Below are positions 1-6,422 of a DNA stretch of 17,472 bases, in pieces. Made by a program: the position numbers and the translations under genes. The stretch comes from Thermoplasmata archaeon (GTDB lineage: Archaea; Thermoplasmatota; Thermoplasmata; Thermoplasmatales; Thermoplasmataceae): positions 1 to 17,472 of the forward strand of contig JAJZKX010000010.1 in the NCBI GenBank assembly GCA_021850745.1. Direction: 5' to 3'. The notes below the pieces were generated by a model. That model was not told the origin of the DNA, did no database searches, and saw only the letters and a list, made by a program, of their open reading frames with translations. Within the stretch, counting starts at the first letter, position 1; every line of letters begins with the position of its first letter.

Positions 1-415
1 CGATGTCTTCAAGTGTCATTTCCCGGGGCGTATATCCCACATAATCTGTGGAAGTTGGTGCCATGGGGCCCTCCCTGTTTGTATCCAGGAAAGCCTTGCC
101 GCCTGCATGGACAAGCTGTACGAAGGTCTTTGCGCCATGGGAGTGGATCCTGTCAGTAAGCCTTCTAAACTTTGGAATGAAATCGGGATTATAAACTCCT
201 GACTGGTTTCTGCCTCCTCTGGAGTTGATGCTGTTAATGTAAGTGTATTCCGTGATTATGAGGCCGGTCCCGCCGGCGGCCCTCTCCTCGAGGTAAGCAA
301 TATGGTTTTCATTTGTGTTTCCGTCAGGATTGGCAAGATTGGATATCATTGGAGCCATGACAATCCTGTTCCTGATCTCAAGATCACCGATTCTTCCAGG
401 TTCAGAAATCTTCAT
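1..415 (-). CDS. NADH:flavin oxidoreductase, old yellow enzyme family (N-terminal part)
   Basis: The gene starts at ATG 415-413 and runs out of the window at base 1, so only the first 138 residues are visible. The translation shows the N-terminal half of an FMN-binding TIM barrel of the old yellow enzyme / 2,4-dienoyl-CoA reductase type: RNRIVMAPM at 15-23, the usual first-strand FMN motif; an AAGGTGLIITE stretch at 46-56; and QLVHAGGKA at 100-108, matching the family QLxHxG motif. These enzymes reduce activated C=C bonds of enones or enoyl-CoAs using NAD(P)H and FMN in the cytosol. Whether the C-terminal FAD/NAD and 4Fe-4S domains of dienoyl-CoA reductases are present cannot be seen. The gene diverges from tricorn across 155 bp. 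No Shine-Dalgarno precedes the ATG, and a weak TATA-like stretch about 30 nt upstream fits leaderless transcription. The family call is secure; the substrate is unknown. Confidence 0.88.
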   Translation of the reverse strand, partial: MKISEPGRIGDLEIRNRIVMAPMISNLANPDGNTNENHIAYLEERAAGGTGLIITEYTYINSINSRGGRNQSGVYNPDFIPKFRRLTDRIHSHGAKTFVQLVHAGGKAFLDTNREGPMAPTSTDYVGYTPREMTLEDI

Positions 416-440
416 TGAGGGGCTATGTCAAAATGGTTCA

Positions 441-450
441 TAATTATGTT
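441..450 (-). promoter_or_regulatory. Possible TATA box for the flavin oxidoreductase gene
   Basis: On the minus strand the sequence AACATAATTA is centred about 30 nt upstream of the ATG at 415, near the spacing expected for a leaderless or nearly leaderless archaeal transcript. The match to a TATA consensus is weak, so this is a tentative call. Confidence 0.35.
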
Positions 451-535
451 TGGTCCCAACCATGGACAGTCGACCCCTTTGCTCGATTGGCAGTGCTTCG
501 GAGTTAGTCAGTTGTATTATCCGGAGTTATTTCCA

Positions 536-552
536 GAATATTTTATATATTC
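536..552. repeat. Inverted repeat straddling the tricorn TATA box
   Basis: GAATAT and ATATTC form perfect 6-bp arms around a 5-base centre, and the repeat includes most of the TATA box of the tricorn gene. A protein bound here would block TBP, so it could be an operator. It is AT-rich and short, and chance is a real alternative. Confidence 0.35.
541..550 (+). promoter_or_regulatory. TATA box of the tricorn gene
   Basis: TTTTATATAT is centred about 25 nt before the ATG at 571. That places the transcription start at or within a base or two of the start codon. No Shine-Dalgarno is present in the intervening ACTTATTTCATTGT, which supports a leaderless mRNA. Confidence 0.75.
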
Positions 553-570
553 CAACACTTATTTCATTGT

Positions 571-3500
571 ATGAGGCGTTATCTTTCTTCGCCCGATATA
601 TACGGGAACAGGATTTCTTTCATCTGGAACGATGACCTCTGGTTGATAGAGGATTTAGGCACACCTGCGATCAGGCTTACTTCGGGATTGGGAATTGTCA
701 CAAATTCCAGATTTTCTCCAGATGGCAAATACATAGTTTTCAGGCTCGAGAGCGGCGAGGACGGGAGTTCTGCTGATCTCTATTCAATAAGGCTTTCAGA
801 CGGAAACCTGACAAGGCTAACGTACCTCACAGGAAGAAGCACCAGCAGGAGGATGTATACAGACATAGCTGGGTGGACTCTGCGGAATGAACTGGTCCTT
901 TCCACTGACACTTACAGGCCATTTGGCGCCATGACTGAACTTTATTCTGTCCCCAAGGAAGGTGGGCCACTAAGCCACCTCAATTACGGACCCGCTTCAG
1001 CAATTATGTTCTCAGGGAAGAATATTGTCATTGCAAGGCATGCCAATGACCAGCCGCATTGGAAAGGTTACCGTGGAGGAACAGCTGGAGTCATCTGGAG
1101 GGGAGAGGAAAATGGCAGGTTTGAAAAGATAGTGGATCTTGGCCAGCACCTTTCTTCACCTTTCATGCTCTCGGGAAGGATCTATTTTGTTTCCGACCTA
1201 TCAGGAACCGGAAACCTGCATTCCGTGGACATTGACGGAAAGGATTTGAAGCAGCACACCAAGTTCAAGGAGTATTATGTAAGGAATGCCAAGAGCGATG
1301 GCAAATTGGTGGTTTTCCAGTCTGCAGGGGACATTTACCTCTATGACCCAGTTAAAGGCGAAAACAGGAAGCTGGACGTGAAAATCCTTTCAGCCCCTTC
1401 TGCATTGCCTGACAAGTTTGTGGATGCGCAGAAGTATTTCGAGGATTACAGCCTGGACAGGGCAGGAATGGCCATTTCGCTAGTGAGCAGGGGAATTGGT
1501 TTCGTAACCACGCTTAAGAACGGTGCAGTGCTGGAAATTGGAGGTTCGGGTGAGCATGTCAGGTTCCCTACCTACCTGGGCGAAAACCGCTTCTTATATG
1601 TCTCAGACAGGGAAGGGAATGAGGACATTTATATCAGGAATCTTGACGAGGCCACCTCCAAGAGAATACCTGTAGGTAAAGGAATCATAGAAAGCCTAGC
1701 TGTGAGCCAGAAAGGAAATATGGCTATGTTCTCCAACAACAGGGGGGACCTGTTTTCTTTGGATCTCTCGAAAGGGGAGGGGGCCGTGCCTCAGGTTTTG
1801 GACCACAGCGAGGCTGGATCAATTTCAGAGATAAGCATTTCGCCTGATGGAAAATATGCCCTTTACTCATATCCTGAACTTCACCAGTCCCTGGGAAGGG
1901 GACCTGCCAGCATTATCAAGGTTTACTCAACTGAAGAGAAGAAGGCAGTACGGCTCACTGAGTCTGGCTCCACAGATTTCTCACCGGTTTTCTCAGGAGA
2001 CTGTAACTTTATTTATTTCCTGTCTACACGGAGCCTGGACCCTGTTTCAGACAGCATTGTCTTCGATCTTTCTTTCCCGGTCACTACAGTCATAACTGCA
2101 GTACCTTTGAATTTCAAGGCTTCACTGAAGCTAGAGAACCTTCCTGAGGCCTTTGTCAAAAATGCCATAGAGGGCAACTATCCAATTGATTCCCTTATTG
2201 AGAGACAGAAAACACTTTCCATCAGGGCTTCAGATTATGACTCCCTCAGATCTGCTGGAGATGACCTTCTTGTAATAGACTTCCCCATAGAAGGGATGTC
2301 CAAGTATTACCTCTTTAGCAAGCTCCTGAGAAGCGGAAAGCTCCTTAAAGTGAATCCTTTCACGGGTGAAACTTCAGTGGTCAGGGAAGGCGTTGCAGAT
2401 TACAGGATCTCGGGCGAAGGCAATGTTATTGCTTTCAGGGATGCTGAATCCAATCTCTTCAGCCTGGACCTCAAGTCACCGAACGGCAGCCAGAAGGAGC
2501 AGAAATTTGATTTCAGGCGCATAAAGGTGAAGGTACAGCAGGAACTGGAATGGAAGCAGATGTACGGAGAGTCCAAAAGACTTGTCCAGGAAAACTACTG
2601 GAGCGAGGACAAACTCAGCAAGGATTTCTCTTCGGCTTTTTGTAAATATGATGAGCTTCTAGGGAGCATATCGACCAGATTCGAGCTCTCTGACCTCATT
2701 AGGGAATTCCAGGGAGAATTCAGGACTTCTCATTCCTATGAAATCGGTGGCGAGCTTTCAGCATCCCAATCACTTCCAGTGGGAAGACTTGGCCTTGACC
2801 TGGCATACAAGGATAGAAAGTATGTGATTTCCCATATACTGAAAGCCAACCTTTCCAATGACGGCGAGAAATCCCCTGCTTATCTTGCAACCACCCCTCT
2901 CAGGGTAGGGGATGCCATTGAAAGTATAAACGGCATTGCAATAGGCAGCGAGACAAGCCCTGAAAAGGCCCTCCTGAACCATGCCGATGAGATTGTCGCA
3001 CTCGGGGTATCCAGGGGAGGCCATAAATTCACATCCTACCTTAAGACCATTGCGGACGAGAAGCACCTTAGGTACAGGGAATGGGTGGAGGAGAACAGGG
3101 AATATGTCCACAGGAAAACCCAGGACAAGGTTGGCTACATACACATACCTGATATGGGGTTCAACGGTTTTGCAGAGTTCACAAGGCAGTACCCCATTGA
3201 GTCGAAGAAGGATGCACTCATTGTGGACGTGCGCTACAACGGTGGAGGCAGCGTTTCCCAGCTGCTCCTTGAGAAACTGGCCAAGAGAAGGATGGGCTAC
3301 GATAAGCCAAGGCGCGGTGAGGTTGAGCCCTATCCTGCATATTCAGTGAATGGGCCCATGGTTGCACTCAGTGATGAAAATGCCGGTTCTGACGGTGACA
3401 TTTTCACCCACACCTTCAAGCTCATGAACCTTGGACCAGTTGTTGGTGCAAGGACCTGGGGAGGGGTTGTTGGAATCAACCCGAAACACAGGCTTGTGGA

Positions 3501-3708
3501 CGGAACAATAGTTACACAACCACAGTTTGCTTTCTGGTTCAAGGATGTAGGCTATGGTGTTGAGAATTATGGGACGGACCCAACCATACCTGTGCAGAAC
3601 ACCCCTGAAGATTGGCGCTCAGGCCTTGATACCCAGTTGGAGAAGGGCCTTGAAGTAATCGGGGAAATGATGGAAAAGTACAAAGAAAAGGTGGACTTCA
3701 GGGAATAA
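571..3708 (+). CDS. tri: Tricorn protease
   Basis: This 1045-residue protein is close in length and order to Thermoplasma acidophilum tricorn, the large cytosolic serine protease that cuts proteasome products and other oligopeptides into di- to tetrapeptides for aminopeptidases. By comparison with that enzyme, an N-terminal six-bladed propeller covers roughly 1-270, a seven-bladed propeller roughly 290-640, then a helical segment, a PDZ-like domain at about 737-830 and the C-terminal catalytic domain. The catalytic residues are all present: Ser720-His721 (TSHSY), Ser940 with Asp941 (AGSDGD) and Glu998 (GVENYG). They sit a constant 25 below the literature numbers 745/746, 965/966 and 1023. Arg93-Arg94 probably match the pair that anchors the substrate C-terminus. 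The nearby NGGG at 890-893 lies in the active-site region. It has its own TATA box, starts without a leader, and converges on the peptide importer operon, which suits an import-then-degrade role. The F1-F3 partner peptidases are not in the window. Confidence 0.97.
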   Translation: MRRYLSSPDIYGNRISFIWNDDLWLIEDLGTPAIRLTSGLGIVTNSRFSPDGKYIVFRLESGEDGSSADLYSIRLSDGNLTRLTYLTGRSTSRRMYTDIAGWTLRNELVLSTDTYRPFGAMTELYSVPKEGGPLSHLNYGPASAIMFSGKNIVIARHANDQPHWKGYRGGTAGVIWRGEENGRFEKIVDLGQHLSSPFMLSGRIYFVSDLSGTGNLHSVDIDGKDLKQHTKFKEYYVRNAKSDGKLVVFQSAGDIYLYDPVKGENRKLDVKILSAPSALPDKFVDAQKYFEDYSLDRAGMAISLVSRGIGFVTTLKNGAVLEIGGSGEHVRFPTYLGENRFLYVSDREGNEDIYIRNLDEATSKRIPVGKGIIESLAVSQKGNMAMFSNNRGDLFSLDLSKGEGAVPQVLDHSEAGSISEISISPDGKYALYSYPELHQSLGRGPASIIKVYSTEEKKAVRLTESGSTDFSPVFSGDCNFIYFLSTRSLDPVSDSIVFDLSFPVTTVITAVPLNFKASLKLENLPEAFVKNAIEGNYPIDSLIERQKTLSIRASDYDSLRSAGDDLLVIDFPIEGMSKYYLFSKLLRSGKLLKVNPFTGETSVVREGVADYRISGEGNVIAFRDAESNLFSLDLKSPNGSQKEQKFDFRRIKVKVQQELEWKQMYGESKRLVQENYWSEDKLSKDFSSAFCKYDELLGSISTRFELSDLIREFQGEFRTSHSYEIGGELSASQSLPVGRLGLDLAYKDRKYVISHILKANLSNDGEKSPAYLATTPLRVGDAIESINGIAIGSETSPEKALLNHADEIVALGVSRGGHKFTSYLKTIADEKHLRYREWVEENREYVHRKTQDKVGYIHIPDMGFNGFAEFTRQYPIESKKDALIVDVRYNGGGSVSQLLLEKLAKRRMGYDKPRRGEVEPYPAYSVNGPMVALSDENAGSDGDIFTHTFKLMNLGPVVGARTWGGVVGINPKHRLVDGTIVTQPQFAFWFKDVGYGVENYGTDPTIPVQNTPEDWRSGLDTQLEKGLEVIGEMMEKYKEKVDFRE

Positions 3709-3719
3709 ATCCCATTCAA

Positions 3720-3727
3720 TCCTTTTT
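3720..3727 (+). terminator. Possible T-tract terminator after tricorn
   Basis: A short TCCTTTTT run begins 11 bases after the tricorn stop codon, in the 17-bp gap before the convergent gene. Archaeal transcription often ends at T-rich tracts without a hairpin. Five Ts is a modest signal. Confidence 0.35.
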
Positions 3728-4133
3728 AGGAGACAACAAAATAATAGATAAGAAAGGCACTGAGAACGTATAGCCCTGCAATTCCAAAAAAAATCAGGGT
3801 CAGCATGAGCTGCTGCCTGTTGATGTATTCTACATCTTCATCTGTTACTTTCTCCCTGTGCTGCGATATGTCTGATAAATACCTCTTTGCCCCGAAATCC
3901 CAGAAAGCCCCGAAAAAGGCCACAAACACACCAATTATGATTATTATTACAGGCATTGGCCCGGAAAAAGAAGGTCCCTTTATAATCCGTAAGGCAACTG
4001 AAAGAATTATCAAAATAAAAAGGAGGAAAATGAAAGGAATGGACATCTGGAACATGACTCTCCTGGAGATACCCCTGAGTTCCAGGGCCATGTCTGGAGG
4101 AATTGGTGAACCCTCAAGATCTTCGTTGTCCAT
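3726..4133 (-). CDS. Small three-helix membrane protein, function unknown
   Basis: This is a 135-residue protein that I do not recognise. It has an acidic N-terminus (DNEDLEGSPIPPD), then three hydrophobic segments at about 29-50, 60-80 and 109-132, separated by a short loop and a charged, Asp/Glu/Arg-rich loop at 82-107. Its ATG (4133-4131) lies inside the last codons of the upstream ATPase gene, a 20-bp overlap, with no Shine-Dalgarno, so it is probably translated by coupling to the ATPase. It ends 17 bp from the convergent tricorn gene. As the last gene of a peptide importer operon it could be an accessory subunit or regulator of the transporter, but that is only inferred from position. 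The hydrophobic profile and the tight overlap make it a believable real gene. Confidence 0.8.
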   Translation of the reverse strand: MDNEDLEGSPIPPDMALELRGISRRVMFQMSIPFIFLLFILIILSVALRIIKGPSFSGPMPVIIIIIGVFVAFFGAFWDFGAKRYLSDISQHREKVTDEDVEYINRQQLMLTLIFFGIAGLYVLSAFLIYYFVVS

Positions 4134-6417
4134 CTAAGGCGTCTGACTCCTCAAATACTTTATCTTGTTCCAGTCCGCCTCCAGTCTCTGGAAGCTCTTC
4201 CGGTTCCTCTATCAGGCCATTCTGGTCGAAATGACAGAAGTATGTAACACTATGCTCTACTCTTGCAGGCGGCTCCTCTGACTTGCAGATGTCCTTCCTG
4301 TATGCGCACCGGTCATAGAACCTGCAGCCTGGGACGACATCAATGGAATTTCCTATCTCTCCTCGAATCTTCAGATCAATTGACGCCCAGTGGGGATCCG
4401 GGATTGGCACCGCATTAATGAGGGCTTTCGTATATGGGTGCAAAGGTTTTGAAATTATTTCCTCGGAGGGCCCGTATTCCACAATCTTCCCAAGGTACAT
4501 GACAGCAAGTTTGTCTGAAACATACCTGGCAGAGGCAATATCGTGGGAAATATACATGATTGCCATCCCAAATTCATCCCTCAGGTTGATGAGCAGGTTC
4601 ATGATGTTTGCCCTTATTGAGACATCCAGCATTGAAATGGGCTCGTCTGCTACCAGGAAATCAGGCCTCAGCACCAGTGCCCTGGCAATGGAGACTCTCT
4701 GCCTTTCCCCGCCTGAAAGTTCGTGGGGGAATCTGTTGAGGTAATTCACAGCCGGCTTCAGGTTGGCTGTTTCCAAGGCTGCGCTTACCTTCTCTACCAC
4801 TTCATCATATGTTTTGTACGCCTTGTTTGCATAGATAGGCTCAGCAACAATATCCAGTATTGTCATTTTCGGGTTAAGGGAATCATATGGGTCCTGGAAA
4901 ATGAGCTGGGCTTTCCTCCTGAAGTTCCTGAAATGCGGTGTGCTTTCCCTTATATTGTGAAGCGCTATTTCTGCTAACACATCCGAACTCCCGCCAACCT
5001 GATCTATTTTATTGTGCCTTCTACCTCCCCTTTCGTCAATTTCCATAAAGTCCTGGGCGTTTGGATAGAAAACAAGAGAGCCGCTTGTAGGTTTGTGGGA
5101 AAGCAGGAACGTCCTTCCCAAAGTTGTCTTGCCGGATCCGCTTTCCCCAACCACGCCAATGATTTCGCTCCTGTTTAGTTTCAGGTCGATCTTGTCAACT
5201 GCCCTTACTATCTTTTCCCCGCTTCTGGAGAATAGCCCGGCTAGCTGGCTGCTGGTGTGGGTAAAATACTTAGTAAGCTTGTCTCCCTTTATCAGCAGCT
5301 CATTGCTGCGTGGTTTGGAGAAGAAGGTGTCGCTCCCTGTCTCGTCCACATTGATCTTCAGGCCCTGCGATTTGGAATAGAAGTCCTTGGCGAAATGGCA
5401 AAGGCTCATGTGGCCCGGCACAAGCTCGACAAATGGCGGCTTCTCCCTGTGGCAAACATCATCGGCAATGGAACACCTATCAGCAAAGTAGCAACCATCG
5501 TGCAGCTTAAGCATGTCCGGGACAGAGCCTGGTATGCCTGTTACCATCTTCCTGGTGTTCTTTATGGATGGATAGCTTTCAATGAGGGCTTTCGAGTATG
5601 GGTTTCCCTGGTGAAGGTATATGTCTTCGGGAGCGCCGATTTCCATCAGCCTTCCGGCATACAGCACCGCTACCCTGTCTGCGAGCTGGGAAACAACACC
5701 AACATCATGGGAAATTATAACCATTGATCTTATCTTTCCCGATTCCCTGAGTTCCTTCAATTCACGTATGATCTTGGCCTGGGTGATGACATCAAGGCCC
5801 GTGGTTGGTTCGTCCGCGATCACAAGAACCGGGTCTAAGGCAAGGGCCATGGTTATGACTGCCCTCTGCTTCATTCCTCCACTGAGTTCATGTGGGAAGG
5901 AGTCCAGGAACTTTGTGTTGAAACCTGCAACCCTGCTGGTCTCCATTATCCTGTTGTCGATCTCTTGCACCGACAGGTCAGTGTGTATCTGGAATACTTC
6001 CCTGATCTGTTTCCTCACTGAATAAACCGGGTTAAGTGAGTTCATGGCGCCCTGGAATACCATGGAGATTTCCTTCCATCTCATGGTGGCCAGCCTTTGG
6101 TCAAGAAGCATCCTCCTCTTCCTGGAAAGGTTGAAATAAGCCCTTCCTGAATTTTCTGAGTCCGTTACCACCTCTCCCCTGAACTTAAGGCTGCCTGTTA
6201 CGTTTGCATTATCTGGTAGAAGGGACATGATGCTCAGTGCAAGTGTTGACTTACCAGATCCGCTTTCGCCAATGATCCCGAGGATCTCTCCCTCCCTGAT
6301 TTCGAAGCTTACGTCATTAAGTGCATTCACGTTTCCGTCTGCGGTTGCAAAGGAAACCGAGAGGCCATTGGCCTCCACAAGAGTTTGTCCGGGATTTCTG
6401 TTGTATTCATCTGTCAT
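4114..6417 (-). CDS. Fused DppD-DppF peptide ABC transporter ATPase
   Basis: This 767-residue protein holds two complete peptide/nickel-type ABC ATPase domains that are usually separate OppD/DppD and OppF/DppF proteins. Domain 1 has Walker A GESGSGKS 50-57, Q-loop Q122, signature LSGGMKQ 178-184, Walker B LVIADEP 198-204 and switch His237. Domain 2 has Walker A GESGSGKT 424-431, Q508, signature LSGGERQ 567-573, Walker B FLVADEP 587-593 and His625. Each is followed by the family's C-terminal cysteine motif: Cys309/315/322/340 and Cys698/704/711/728, which bind a 4Fe-4S cluster in some related OppD proteins. The Walker A to Q-loop distance in domain 2 (about 84 residues) is longer than usual, and the C-terminal tail 731-767 is very acidic. 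It powers uptake from the cytosolic face. The gene follows the permease by 5 bp, with a Shine-Dalgarno overlapping the permease stop. Confidence 0.95.
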   Translation of the reverse strand: MTDEYNRNPGQTLVEANGLSVSFATADGNVNALNDVSFEIREGEILGIIGESGSGKSTLALSIMSLLPDNANVTGSLKFRGEVVTDSENSGRAYFNLSRKRRMLLDQRLATMRWKEISMVFQGAMNSLNPVYSVRKQIREVFQIHTDLSVQEIDNRIMETSRVAGFNTKFLDSFPHELSGGMKQRAVITMALALDPVLVIADEPTTGLDVITQAKIIRELKELRESGKIRSMVIISHDVGVVSQLADRVAVLYAGRLMEIGAPEDIYLHQGNPYSKALIESYPSIKNTRKMVTGIPGSVPDMLKLHDGCYFADRCSIADDVCHREKPPFVELVPGHMSLCHFAKDFYSKSQGLKINVDETGSDTFFSKPRSNELLIKGDKLTKYFTHTSSQLAGLFSRSGEKIVRAVDKIDLKLNRSEIIGVVGESGSGKTTLGRTFLLSHKPTSGSLVFYPNAQDFMEIDERGGRRHNKIDQVGGSSDVLAEIALHNIRESTPHFRNFRRKAQLIFQDPYDSLNPKMTILDIVAEPIYANKAYKTYDEVVEKVSAALETANLKPAVNYLNRFPHELSGGERQRVSIARALVLRPDFLVADEPISMLDVSIRANIMNLLINLRDEFGMAIMYISHDIASARYVSDKLAVMYLGKIVEYGPSEEIISKPLHPYTKALINAVPIPDPHWASIDLKIRGEIGNSIDVVPGCRFYDRCAYRKDICKSEEPPARVEHSVTYFCHFDQNGLIEEPEELPETGGGLEQDKVFEESDALDGQRRS

Positions 6418-6422
6418 TTGAA

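Noticed and set aside
434..462. TGGTT/AACCA inverted arms upstream of the flavin oxidoreductase
   Set aside because: Five-bp arms separated by 19 bases are expected by chance and do not align with a promoter element.
450..635. 61-residue open frame before and into tricorn (+)
   Set aside because: It overlaps the tricorn promoter and start in another frame, has no family features, and the TATA spacing favours the tricorn ATG at 571.
2770..3144. 124-residue open frame opposite tricorn (-)
   Set aside because: It lies wholly inside the conserved catalytic part of tricorn and has no Shine-Dalgarno, promoter or recognisable motif.
3805..4137. 110-residue open frame opposite the small membrane protein (+)
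   Set aside because: The minus-strand reading has three clean membrane helices and operon overlap, while this frame is a mirror of it.
5257..5727. 156-residue open frame opposite the fused ATPase (+)
   Set aside because: It is antisense to conserved ABC ATPase sequence and shows no features of its own.
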